Below are positions 48,846-60,463 of a stretch of 64,000 bases of DNA, one piece after another. The stretch covers positions 241,717,530 to 241,781,529 of the forward strand of contig CP136065.1 of NCBI GenBank assembly GCA_032622095.1, given 5' to 3'. The notes beneath the pieces are model-generated. The model did not search any database. It was given only the letters and a program-made list of their open reading frames with translations, and was not told the DNA's origin. Made by a program: the position numbers and the translations under genes. Position 1 is the stretch's first letter. Each line of letters opens with the position of its first letter. This DNA is from Siphonodentalium dalli (lineage: Eukaryota > Mollusca > Scaphopoda > Gadilida > Siphonodentaliidae).

Positions 48846-49914
48846 GGAAATGTTGGCATTTATTCAAGCGGTGATACCAGCGGGAGGTTCTGGTTTTCAT
48901 TATACCCAGACAATAGGAAGATCCTGTGTTGTTGCCTTCAGTGTTGATATAGAGGGATTCGCTAACAGACAAAGATTTATACAGAGACGGAGTATTGAAC
49001 GGAACAGAGCCCCCCGGGATACGATTCCTTCGGAGAGACTTGCATTAATTCAGTTCAGTCGTGCCGCAAATACTCGGGAGTTCGGCATGGGTTATTCCTA
49101 TGCGCAAAATCAATTCTGACATCTCCGTAGTCTGTATTGGCAATTCTCGTTAGGAATAATTTAGCTACTAGACACATGATGTTGCTAGAATCTCCGATAT
49201 TCTTTCTCGCTCGATGACTTAAAGTTAGTGTTATATTTACTCAGTGTGATGCGTACGTGCTCCCATCGATATCTAAATGTTATTTGTTAATTATTGTGTT
49301 TTCCCTGATTTAAAACTACTCAGACCCAAAATGAGCTGCCTCTCTTAGAGCTCGGTGGTCATGGGTGAGATTTTCAGCTAATTAGCTGATTTATTTCTGG
49401 TAATTTTGTATAGAAAGTTCAGTGAATCACCCAGAACATTCATAATGTTATGACGATCTAAGCTAATTCTATTGAAGCTGTACAAATGCACAGAGTTCTC
49501 ATCTTTGAAGTTTGAAAACATGGATATGATATTATTACACGATCCTACCCTTATTCCATTCAATATACCCATTCTATAAATTGTGATATTAAACGTTCGT
49601 TTAATAACAGGAAATAGTGCCAGGTGACCTTTAACTTCTGGTTTGTAGTCTATTTACATTACGTCTCAAAATACTATGGCTTCCAATATTTTTCCAACAC
49701 ACTCTAATGAATGAAAGAGTTCGAAAAGTTATTACGCCATTAAATTCGTCACAGAGTCGTTATTTATCTGGGACTATATTTCGTTAAGCGGTTAAACAAC
49801 GCATATAGTTACCTGAAACGTAATCACAGGTCTTATATAAGCCGACGCTATTTTCAGGTCCTATTTGCTGATTTAAGTATCTTTTATTGAGGTTTTGGTT
49901 TATGTGATAAATAG
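48846..49914. other. Intronic, no gene recognised
   Basis: An 89-codon + frame begins at 48850 just after the repeats of about 140 bp. There is no recognisable homology. Confidence 0.4.
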
Positions 49915-50063
49915 AATCTACAACTTGTTCCAAGTTTATAGCGGAATTTACAAAACTCGTCCAGTAAATTATAGGTCAGGACCTCGCCAAAGGCTCGGTC
50001 CAGACCTAATTTACTGGACTCGTTTTGTAAATTCTGCTATAAACTGGGGACGAGTTGTAGATC
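49915..50063. repeat. 149-bp hairpin with arms of about 60 bp
   Basis: ATCTACAACTTGTTCC...GCGGAATTTACAAAACTCG on the left pairs with the right arm through GTAGAT at about 50062. The centre is rich in GGTC/GACC. Single copy in this window. Confidence 0.5.
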
Positions 50064-50458
50064 CTCTATATATATGCCATCGTGATAAATACATGTAGTA
50101 TTACAAATCTGTCATCTAAATTATGTCTAACGACATTCGAGGGCCCTTGCTTGCGCATGTCATTCGTCGAAGAACGATAACTGAACTGTGGATATACGAA
50201 GCAATATCTTACCCTAAAACATAATAAAGAAACATGTTGTCCCTGAATTCTATGATCGTGTGTCAGCCCGCTTCCCGTGTTGCTTAATGACTATAATAAC
50301 CGATAAGTCTGGGTATATGAACTGACAACTCAGACGGGCTTATTTAAATGAATGATACCTGATATCAACATTCAAGGCTATACAAGGCATTCCAACGTTG
50401 AGCGTAAGTTCATACACTGGCAAGTTTGCTCGGCTTTTTCTCATAGAAAACTAGATTG

Positions 50459-50645
50459 ACTTGAAACATATTTTATTTGCAAAATATACAAAAGGGATTG
50501 GGGCACAAGTTTGTGCAACTTATGAAGCCCCTCTCCTAATACAATATTGTAACACACATGTGATCAAGATGACGGTACAAACTTATTTACATGGTGAGAA
50601 GTTATGGGAGATATAGTGTGTAGCGCCTTCCAGAGATGATCCAAC
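50459..50645. repeat. Dispersed repeat (family 8)
   Basis: TTGAAACATATTTTATTTGC, GTGATCAAGATGACGG and GTGTGTAGCGCCTTCCAG in the order seen at 2995-3190. Confidence 0.5.
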
Positions 50646-51130
50646 ATGAGATTGCTTCTTATCTGTGAGAAAATTTGTATTTGAAGATTGTCACTATTTT
50701 ATTAATGTTGGAATGATTGACAAGTGCCAATATATTATCTATTCTAAGCACTTTTATGTTGGTTGTAAATTATATAATGGTACACTTGATTCGTTCTCTA
50801 TTTTGTTATTGTTGTGCTCTGGAAAACTAGATTGTACCATAATATGAACACCAACATGCATAATTGAGGGTGACGACCCCCCTCCCCTGGCATCCAGCAT
50901 CCGGCTTAAAATGGACACCGGCATCCGGAATACGCCATAACAGAGAGGCGGCATCCGGAATACTATTTGATTAAATTTATTGAAAACAGACTCGGGAACG
51001 AAGTGAACGTTGGCATGAGGTATTGGAATTAGTCTCCGTATTGGCTAGTAATGATTTGATTTAACAGCTTTACGGAAAGATTAAACTTTTAATAAAATAC
51101 TAAATGTATGATCTCATATCATACATATAT

Positions 51131-51404
51131 ACGCCCTGTCTAACTTACTCGCGGCCATATTGGATCCGCCAGGTCCGGTTCCGTGGTTTTAGTGCTACAG
51201 TTCAAAGTTTTGCAGTAGCATTTCCATATATGACATAAATGGAAGTCATGAATATTCAAAAGCTCCATATATGGAAATGCTACTCCAGAACTTTGATCTG
51301 TAGCAATAAAACAACCGGGCTGCATGGAAGAATTTCTGATACCACGGAACCGGACCTGCATGGTGGATCTAATAAGGCCGCGAATTAATGACATGATAGG
51401 GCGT
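51131..51404. mobile_element. Foldback element (family 5), better-preserved copy
   Basis: ACGCCCTGTC and GATAGGGCGT ends, arms containing TTACTCGCGGCC...GGTCCGGTTCCGTGG, and an inner TAGCATTTCCATATATG stem. It lies inside the larger repeat structure 50866-53948. Confidence 0.6.
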
Positions 51405-51591
51405 ATTGGGTGGGGGTGAAAGGCATAAACCATGTTCCAAATGACAGGAGTGGTATAATATACTGAATGAGGCGAAGTTGTAGTGGCATGTGCGGAAACC
51501 ACCTAGCTAATCTTGGGTGACCGTTCATGGTCGTACACGGTAGTATTGAACACCAGGGACACGCAAATAGAAAACTAACATCTTTTTAATA

Positions 51592-51790
51592 TTTAAAGGT
51601 ACTCAACCCGTAAAGAGGGTCCCCATCTCAACAGATTCCAACAACAACAATCCGATCAGAGGGTCCTATATTACTATTTCTTTGGCTTTGGGGGTAAAAA
51701 ATATTTGATTCGAGTCGAGGAACCCATCAAACAAAGCTCAGAGTTATTAGATATTGATTTTTGAAAATTCTTATTAATAGCCTAAATTTC
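51592..51790. mobile_element. Family 3 fragment
   Basis: Begins with TTTAAAGGTACTCAACCCG and runs through ATTCGAGTCGAGGAACCC and TTAGATATTGATTTTTG. It then breaks off without a right terminus. Confidence 0.5.
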
Positions 51791-51949
51791 TCTGCCTGTA
51801 AGAGAGTTTGTATATAAATTACCCTGCTTATGATAACAACTCCACTCCCAAGGCCAAGTGTGAATGGTGAATCTGACAGTTAGGCCAGTAAAACTAAATA
51901 CCTGTTTTCTCAGGCGATTACATATCGGAAACTGGATGAGAAAGATGGA

Positions 51950-53245
51950 GGCATTTTCTTAGCTTACCTGAGATGAAGAATTGAGACATATTTTGTGTGG
52001 ATGGTCCCTAGGTGGCTGGGATTCAGTTCTGTTCAAATGGGGGTCACATGGTCAAAAAAGTGGCATAGCTAGGAACCTAACTCTTTCCATCCATAGCAAT
52101 TCTTAAAACATCTTCTCAAGAATCTAGGGACCTAACTCTTTCCATCCATAGTAATTCTTAAAACATCTCAAGAATCATCGGGACTATTTACCTTATAATT
52201 GGTATGGAAGGTTTTTGGGTGACGGGGATACAGATGTGTTAAAATGAGGTCACCTGGTCAAATAAGGGCAGAGCCAGGGACGTAACTTGGCCATCCATTG
52301 TAATTCTTAAAATGTCTTCCTATCAAGAACCATAAGACCTATTCAGCTTATATTTGGTATGGGTGAATAGGATTCAGAATTGGTCAGAGCCAGTGACATA
52401 ATTCTTTCCCTCATCAGTTATTAGCTCAACTTACTTTGTAAGTTTGAGCTATTGCCATGGATTGGCGTCCGTCGTCCTTGTGTCCATGTGTCCGTCAACA
52501 ATTTCCTTCCCCGCGGGCTACAGGTCATACCTTTGGTCTGACCTTTATGAAATTTGTCATGAATGTTGACATTAACATGTAGATGGGAACGAGTCATTAT
52601 GGGATCATTCGGCAAAAAAACATGGCCGCCAGCAGCCATCTTGGATTTTACTCTTTGCATGACTAAATCCTTTAACACGCGCTACCGGTCGTATCTTTGG
52701 TCAGATCTTCATGAAATTTGTTACGGATGTTAACAATGACATGTAGATGGGAATTAATCATTTTTGGGGTCATTCGGCAAAAAAACATGGCTGCCAGCAG
52801 CCATCTTAGATTTTACTCTTTGCATAACTAGGCCTTTCAACTTTCCACATTTCTAATAACTCAATTGACTTTAACACATGAAATTATTCCCTTTCCAAGT
52901 TGAGTTACAGTGTCATTGACACTTTCATTTTTAAAACATCTTCTCAAGAACCGTTTGGCATATTTGGTATACATTTGGTATAGAGAGTCATTGGGTGACT
53001 GGGTTCAGATTTGTTGAAATGGGTTCACCAGGTCAAATAGGGGTGCGACCATTGACATAACTCTCCCCCCCAAAGTAATTCTTAAAATGGCGCTCCTCAA
53101 GAGCCATCAGTCATATTTAGCCTATATGTAGTAACCAGTATGGAGGATCATTGTGTTACTTGGGACTGGGTTACATATTTGATGGCCTATGGAGAGTTGG
53201 AATAAAAATTTGTTTGAATGGGGTCCACCATTAAAACAGGGGAGC
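51950..53245. repeat. Degenerate dispersed repeat cluster
   Basis: Repeated blocks GACCTAACTCTTTCCATCCA, AATTCTTAAAACATCTTCTC, GGTCACCTGGTCAAATA-GG and ATGGCTGCCAGCAGCCATCT, the last also found in the 42-43 kb foldback. The TTAGCTCAACTTACTTTGTA...GTCCGTC block is typical in style of abundant molluscan repeats (from memory). No coding signal. Confidence 0.5.
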
Positions 53246-54040
53246 ATGTCAGGTTGTAACTTTGTCACAGTTAGGAAAGCTTGAAGTGTCAGTTGTATTA
53301 TTCCAACATGTGCAAAGGAATTTTACGAACTTGGGAGTGTGTTTGCTTCAGTTGAGAGGGAGCAGACTATGGACTATGTGGGGTTGGGGGATCTGGACCA
53401 TATTTCAAGGTGGACACCCACTGCTCAACGGAGACCCCCTAGGCTATGTCCCTCTTTATGGCTACTTGTTTTTAATTTAAGTGATTATGACAAGTACTAA
53501 CTCTTATGGTCTTCCGAGTCCCAGTCTTCCTAGTCTTTACAGTTTGGTGAACGTCTCGATCCACAGTCATTGACTGTCTTGTTAATGGTGTTATTAAATT
53601 GAAGTAGCATGCAGGCTTCTAACTACATTTTTCAAAATTTAATAAAAATTAATTACATATTCAAAATTATTGCCAAGCAGACATCAATTATATTTAGATA
53701 TGTCAGATGTGATAACGAGACGTAAAATTAGCTAAATTGTGGAAAATAAAGTGTCCGAGCAAAGAAATATAAATTAGCGGACGTAATTTCGTTGTGTTTT
53801 TGCTGTTTAACGTCAAGAAAATTATCAATGGAAGCATCCGGCATCCGATATATGTGGCCGACGGCATCCGGCGTACGGTGGTCTGGCATCCGGAATACGC
53901 CATAACAGACCCCGCATCCGGCGTACGAAAAGGGGGGTCGTCACCCTCATAATTATACAAATGCATGTGTACCAAATATAACGACATGAGAAGTAAAATG
54001 TCGGTAGTTCCTCAAGTAACGGGGCTACTAACACATTGCC

Positions 54041-54395
54041 TTAACCCTTTACCCAACAGAACGGCCCTGTGCCAATGCATTCTCTTATATATGCGAGTCG
54101 ACCATATATAAGAGAATGCATTGGCTTAACACATTAAAAATTATAAAATTGTTAAAGAATGTAAGAAAAAATGGCCAATGCATTCTCTTATATATGCGAG
54201 GCGACCTATGGTCGACTCGCATATATAAGAGAATGCATTGGCACAGGGCATAACTGTAACTATCACAATGTGGTCAAGGAGCCGGTTCCAATGATATCCA
54301 TATTTGTATGGTTCTATTGAGACAGACCGAAGATATTTTAGGCTGTTGAAGCTTTATTTGGCCGGTTTTGGCCGGTTTGTTGGGTAAAGGGTTAA
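54041..54395. mobile_element. TTAA-flanked double-hairpin MITE (family 1), full copy
   Basis: Complete TIRs, TTAA at both ends, and two hairpins about 45 bp apart. The right flank (from 54393) is homologous to 57260 onward, where no element is present. Confidence 0.75.
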
Positions 54396-54775
54396 AGACA
54401 TACATGTATTATGTACTTGTTCGGTTGCGTGAAACTGATCGGTTAGTATTCAGAAGCTATGCCAACTGCATGGACGAATGTAGCATTCTACTAACATCGT
54501 GGAAAATTTCAAGCAAATCGACCTTACCACTCCATAGAAATCACCTGAAATATACGCTCAAATTGTAAATATTTACTTATCGATTCGGGACGCAACTATT
54601 GGTGATAAACTAACGAAAACTATTTCGCCACTAAGAGTCACTGCATTTAATTAATATAAACGAATGACGGTGTGTGTTGTAAATATGGATGTGATAATTA
54701 TAAAAATAACTACTTTGAGCAAGATATTCTCCATTTCTATTTGATCGCCCTACCGGAGTGTTTCACATCACTTTA
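54393..54775. repeat. Duplicated segment, copy 1
   Basis: Shares GTGAAACTGAT, GAATGTAGCATTCTACT, TGCATTTAATTAATAT, GAATGACGGTGTGTGTTG and TACCGGAGTGTTTCACATCA in order with 57263-57975. Confidence 0.65.
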
Positions 54776-54938
54776 AAATACCTGTATAGTGTATGGTTAA
54801 TTGTTTCGAGACAATTGCTTGCTCATTGCAGTAAAATTTCGATAGCATCGCTAAAGTATTACTTCTCAGCTGTTGTATAGATGCATTTTATAAAAAAAAA
54901 AATTCGCGTTCTCGGTTTCTGGCACATTGTAGCTTTCT

Positions 54939-55450
54939 AGATAAGATAAGTTTATTGACAATTACACCCACACGGGGCCGATGTCACAACATAAATAACA
55001 ATATATATATATATGATACAATAAGTATACACAATTGTAATCAGAATTAAAATGGAAAAAAATTCATGTTTGTTCTTGAAAATCTGGTGTTTCAGACCTT
55101 TTGTGGAAAAAGAGACGGACCATGTTACAGATGATATTGCATGTTCTGTTTTGTCATTTCGCAGTGTGAAAATTAATTTTTGGGCATCAGTCATATTAAT
55201 AAACTTGTGATTTACTTTATTTATTTCGTCAAAGAAACGGAGACGAATGCTTTTGTAAATAGGACATTTTAAAATAAAATGTTCCTCGGTTTCCGTTTCC
55301 AATCCACACTTTCTGCATCTTTCTATGCCTAAATATCTGTAACAGAATGCCTTCAAATTTACGAGTGTATGAGTATCCGTCCACATGCATATTACGTCTG
55401 AATTATTAGGACTAAGCAGAGTATAGAGGCAGAGAATCCAGAGATATATA
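54939..55450 (-). mobile_element. 3' end of a non-LTR retrotransposon (ORF2 C-terminus)
   Basis: The open frame (55386 down to 54952, with recognisable reading back to about 55450) ends with a CCHC motif C-x2-C-x8-H-x4-C (CRKCGLETETEEHFILKCP). This is typical of the extreme C-terminus of LINE ORF2 proteins after the reverse transcriptase. The stop codon overlaps AATAAA (54951-54956 on the - strand), followed directly by a short TTATC repeat tail, the usual LINE 3' end. Upstream the frame hits a stop near 55479 and no reverse transcriptase motifs follow, so this is a 5'-truncated dead copy. The clade cannot be assigned from this piece. Confidence 0.75.
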
Positions 55451-56611
55451 TATCTGATAGAAGCTCTGAAGATTTATCTGTTTCGATCTTTAGGCTGAGG
55501 TCGATTGTACTGTAGCCAAAAACACGAAACCATGTTGCCTCGATTCACAAAGGAACTTTCACAGTGGTCGTGTGTGATGTCGGGTTTCTGGCACGCGGTC
55601 TGAAGAGGTGAACTCATTAACCGTTGAGAGGCCTCTATACATAAGAGATATAGCATCTATGACTGATTGCTTTCTATATATGTTACAAACAACTAATTAT
55701 TTTCCATAGGCAACAGCGATATCTATGAGTCTCGCCGGCGATGGGTTAAGCCTATTTCAAGTGGTAAATTTTCCATCAGAACGTCATCCGATACACCACT
55801 CGCGGTGATAAACATACGCGCCCTTTTCTGTATTATTTAAAACGACGATCTTGCATTTCCACAACTACCCCATTTACTGCACAAAAATCAGCAGATAAAA
55901 ATACCCAGACCCCTACCATAAGTTCGGGACCCAACCAGACTCTTCCTGGCCATCTAAACAAAAATGATCGCCATAGTTATATATAGGCTATGATTTTATG
56001 TTCCCGGGCTCAGAGAATTTTCCCTCAAAGATAATCAACCAATCAGCAGCCATAATTGTTTATGCTGACTCGAGTCCCCCTACCCCACACGCAAATTCAA
56101 GTGGTCCTGCTAATTTGCTATGATGTTGGTGGGTCCTGCTAAATTGCTATGATGCTCTAATAGGGCCAACGCATGCTGTTAAGAAAAAGTTCCCAAGTTG
56201 TTTTCTAAAGTTGTCATTTGTCTTTTTTTTTTTTCGCGGTGTTCTGATAATCTGATCATATCCAGGAAAAGCCATCATGTTTATCAACATTCAAAAATAT
56301 ATTGCGAAATATTTCAATACTGCATGGTTGTAATAGTTGTTGCAAATCTACTAAAGTCAAGATGGCTATTCGTGTAGTTTTACAGCCCCAGCGCAGCTAT
56401 TATTAAAGTTATCAAAACCACGTTCTTGAATGTTTCACACAGACACTGACTTTTTCTCAAATCTCCCGGATTAGCCAAACTCCGCGACCAAACTTTATAA
56501 AACATAACTGTACTTTTGCATAACCAGCATTATAGCAATTCAGCAGGACTAACCAGCATAATAGAACGTTAGCATGATTACTTGGCCAGGGGTTGGTTTA
56601 TAAAATGTGGA
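55451..56611. other. Intronic, no gene recognised
   Basis: Contains the TGCTAATTTGCTATGATG / TGCTAAATTGCTATGATG duplicate near 56105-56155. Otherwise featureless. Confidence 0.4.
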
Positions 56612-56857
56612 TTAACCCTTTGAGTGCCAGGGGCCGATCTCATCGGCCCTAAACCTACAGAATAAGTCTGTTAAAGAATATAAGAATTAATTATTAAAAT
56701 TGTAAAAAAATTAAAAAAAAAAAAAAAACATTGTTAGGCCAATGCATTCTCTTATATATGCGAGGCGACCTATGGTCGACTCGCATATATAAGAGAATGC
56801 ATTGGCACAGGGTATATGGGTTGATTCAAAAATCAACCTGGCACGCAAAAGGGTTAA
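56612..56857. mobile_element. Double-hairpin MITE (family 1), variant termini
   Basis: TTAACCCTTTGAGTGCCAGG at the left and its imperfect complement at the right, both with TTAA. Only one hairpin of the family is retained, next to a poly-A-rich spacer. Confidence 0.6.
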
Positions 56858-57126
56858 ACCTTACATGACTGGTCACTGGAGCTTCCTGAAATTTTGTGAA
56901 AACCCTGCGCCAATGTATTCTCTCAAATTTTAGTCTCACACAAGGAGGCTCGCATATGTTATAAGATAATACATTGACCTAACAGTATTTACCTTGACCT
57001 TGTAAACCAATTCATTCTCTTATATATATGAGAGGCTCCCTAAGGGAGACTCGCGTATATAAGATAATGCACTGGCACAGGATCTTTAATGATTCAACAA
57101 CACAGCTCCCGCCATATAAGGGTTAA
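56854..57126. mobile_element. Double-hairpin MITE (family 1), diverged subfamily
   Basis: Two degenerate copies of the same hairpins between TTAA sites. Its left TTAA is the right TTAA of the preceding element. The right end is CATATAAGGGTTAA. Confidence 0.55.
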
Positions 57127-57262
57127 ATAAGTGAATCTTTATATCGGACCTTGGGTGAGTTATCGGGTATTTTGGTCTCCATATACACGGCTAAATACAT
57201 GACCAAGGAACCAAATTAATGTGGTTCATGTTTGCTATTGGATCAATTCCCACATATTTAAA

Positions 57263-57975
57263 GACATATTATGGACTTGTTCGAGTTCGTGAAACTGATA
57301 AGTTAGTTTCCAGGCATTACGCCGACCAGAAGAATGTAGCATTCTACTGACATCGCCGAAAATTTCAAAGAAATCGACCATACCACTCAATAGGAAACAT
57401 CGTGAAAAATACACTCAATTGTAAATATTTACCTCTGGATTCGGGATGCAACAAACAAATGATTTCGCCATCGAGAGTCAGTGCATTTAATTAATATATC
57501 AGAATGACGGTGTGTGTTGGCAATTTGGATTGACATTCGTAAAAGAACAACTTCTTTGAGCAAGATTATTCTCCATTTCTATTGGATCACCTTAGTGTAA
57601 ACATATTTTATTCCAATCAAAATAATAACATATATAAACATTTAACAGACATTTTACAGGAGTATAGAATAATATAAATTCGATTGATTGGAAAGGGGAT
57701 TAAACAACAAGCCCAAGGGCTTTTATTAAGTTTGCTCCCCTTTTGTTTCGCACCCGCTCTTCATTAAGTGTAGAGAGGGGGTCGGACGGGAAGGAATGAA
57801 ATATCATAATTATAGTAATGATGATGTCGTTAGAAGCAGGGAGAGAGATTGTGAACGAGAGAGAGAGAGAGGGAGAGGAGAGAGAGAGAGGGGAGAGAGG
57901 AGAGAGAGAGAGAGGGGATAAGATGCTGGGAGAGGGGGTAGTTTTCAATACCGGAGTGTTTCACATCACTTTAAG
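57263..57975. repeat. Duplicated segment, copy 2, with an insertion of about 355 bp
   Basis: Colinear with 54393-54775, but the ATTGGATCACCTTAG and TACCGGAGTGTTTCACATCA blocks, adjacent in copy 1, are separated here by about 57594-57949. The insertion holds the GA-rich repeat. Confidence 0.6.
57839..57916. repeat. GA-rich simple repeat
   Basis: GAGAGA/GGGAGA microsatellite. It lies in an insertion that separates two parts of a segment duplicated from 54.4-54.8 kb. Confidence 0.9.
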
Positions 57976-59990
57976 AAACAAAGTATATCTCTCCCACATA
58001 TTTAAGAAACATAGTATATCTCTCCAGCTACTTATCAGAGATCGGTGGATTCCACGTAGCGCGCATGGCACACTTTCTACTTAGAGTTAAGACCATTATA
58101 ACAAAAATCACTTGATTTACATCTCCCTCCTGACCCTAGTTTAATCCCCTCATTTGTTTTATTATTTGGATATCTTTTATGAAAACTTTGTTTTAATGCT
58201 TTAACAACCGTCAAATTACTTTTCAATGACCATTAATCGGTCTATTTTGATCAAATTGGACAATTTAACATCACTGGAGCTGTCAATGACCATTTATGTT
58301 AGGGAGAATAAAAAAAAAAATATATATAATTTCGCCCTCCCGCCCCATTTTTCTACAAAAGTTGGATGTAAATCGAACAATTTATTTATATTGGCCTAAC
58401 CATCTGCGAGGTTTATTTCTTCATCTATAATAAAACTGACAATTAACATCTTGATATGGTCTAGCAACAAACAAATTATACTAAAACGGACCAACTTTAT
58501 ATATCATAAAATATATTAACTAAAGTTGTACATAATGGGTGGTTATAATGCCTGATTGAGTACACTCGTAATGCCTTATACGTGCATTACTTTGTCTCAA
58601 GCAATGAAAGGTAATTGTTTATGGAGACGTTTCTGTGTTTCGTGATGCGAGTTTTGCATAGTACAAATTACTTTGTTGTGTTGTCTGTGCCAGGTTTAGC
58701 TCAAATTATAGACTATACCATGCACTATACATTATATATGTGCCCATGTGTACATGACTGTACAGCACCCATAGATGAAAGTATTTGTAGAATTCCATGA
58801 ATTCAAGGATTTTAATAATAACTCTGGAATTTTCAGTTATCAAATTTGTTTGCATTTCAATAAATTTTGTCTTTCAATTAAGTTTAAATTGTCAGTGTTG
58901 GGCGTCATTAAAATGTTGTGTGATCTGTACACAAAAGTAGTTGTGATGGGGGCACATCAGTACGTTATCTTTATCTAAATTGTGGTTTATTTATGATTTT
59001 GTGATTTGCTTCAGTTAATATCAGGGAATTTCGTATTGGATAACTTTCATCTCTCGTAACACCAGTAATTCTCCTCGTGTATGTTCTCGGGTGATAAATT
59101 GGGTTGTTCTTAGTTGAACAGAACTTGGAGCTCTGCCGCAGAATATATAGTAGTCACAAACGTATATGCCAGACTATGCCTCTTCGCACGGAATTGGGAC
59201 GCTCACGAATTATTTACATGCAGCTATCGACTACTTGGATGTAGAAAACATGAGACGGCCCTCACTGTTTGAGTCCGAGGTCATGCAAAAATCACGTTCG
59301 TGGATAACAACGGAGCACACATATGCAGATGACATGTCAAACCGTGCCGTCGTATATATAGGGGGCACACAGTAACCTCATATATCACACATAAGTGTTT
59401 TCTGTTTCCAAATTGGCATCAATGCTACTGAAACATATGTCTCTTTCAGTTTCAAAGACTGTACACTAGTGCAAGAAATGTGATAATGTGTCGACTGCGT
59501 CACAGATTCAATATTTAATGGTTGTGTTGCAAATGATTGCGACATAAATCGTAGTCCAAGTTGCTACACCCTAGACGAAGTCGCAATGGAACAGTTGCAT
59601 GGCTTTGTCTTGTATATGCAAATTCTATGTAACCGGAGGCTCGCAACACGATCAGCATTAAGGACAGATTTAAAATCCGATATTGTTTCATAATTATTGA
59701 CTTCCGTTGGTAGATTATTCAATTGACTCACGAGTGCAAGCAGAACGATGTCTTATATGACACAGTATTGCAAAATACCGGATTGATGTCCTTCTGGTCT
59801 ATATTTGTAACCTTTCGATGTTTATCATTGGATACAAATCATACTAGAATATTTCTGTTCCAATCGGTATCTATGCATATTTATTATATTTCTCTCAGAC
59901 GACCTATAGTTGTATACGGCACGTAGGAACATATATACGCCTCTATCATTTGCAATAGGCTGCAAACCTTATTTGTTTACGATTTCCTTA
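57976..59990. other. Intronic, no gene recognised
   Basis: AT-rich. Several 60-70 codon frames without family resemblance. Confidence 0.45.
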
Positions 59991-60463
59991 GTTCATTAGT
60001 CCCTCGGTGTATTCCTTAGTTCATTAGTCCCTCGATGTATTCCTTAGTTCACTAGTCCCTCGATATATTTCTTAGTTCATCAGTCCCTCTGTGTGTTCCT
60101 TAGTTCATTAGTCCCTCGATGTATTCCTTAGTTCATTAGTCCCTCGATGTATTCCTTAGTTCATTAGTCCATCGATGTATTCCTTAGTTCATTAGTCCCT
60201 CGATGTATTCCTTAGTTCATTAGTCCCTCGATATATTTCTTAGTTCATTAGTCCCTCGGTGTGTTCCTTATATAGTTCATTAGTCCATCGATGTATTCCT
60301 TAGTTCATTAGTCCCTCGATGTATTCCTTAGTTCATTAGTCCATCGATGTATTCCTTAGTTCATTAGTCCCTCGATGTATTCCTTAGTTCATTAGTCCCT
60401 CGATGTATTCCTTAGTTCATCAGTCCCTCGGTGTGTTCCTTAGTTCATTAGTCCCTCGATGTT
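59991..60463. repeat. 28-bp tandem array, about 17 units
   Basis: Unit ATTCCTTAGTTCATTAGTCC then CTCGATGT, with alternating CCCTCGATG and CCATCGATG variants. It lies 1.4 kb before the last ANKRD50 exon. Confidence 0.9.

Larger units (their letters stand above)
50866..53948. mobile_element. Possible 3.1 kb composite with inverted GAGGGTGACGACCCCCC ends
   Basis: GAGGGTGACGACCCCCC at 50866 and its inverted complement ending at 53948 are bounded by ATAATT on both sides. Inside both ends are GCATCCGG-rich blocks. A 25-bp stretch of these (50920-50944 and 53885-53909) is identical in direct orientation. The interior holds a family 5 element, a family 3 fragment and degenerate CATCCATAG/CAGCAGCCATCTT repeats. 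There is no transposase ORF. Confidence 0.4.

Noticed and set aside
51140-51502. 120-codon - strand frame
   Set aside because: Falls almost entirely within the family 5 foldback; peptide blocks recur with the element at 39.0-39.3 kb.
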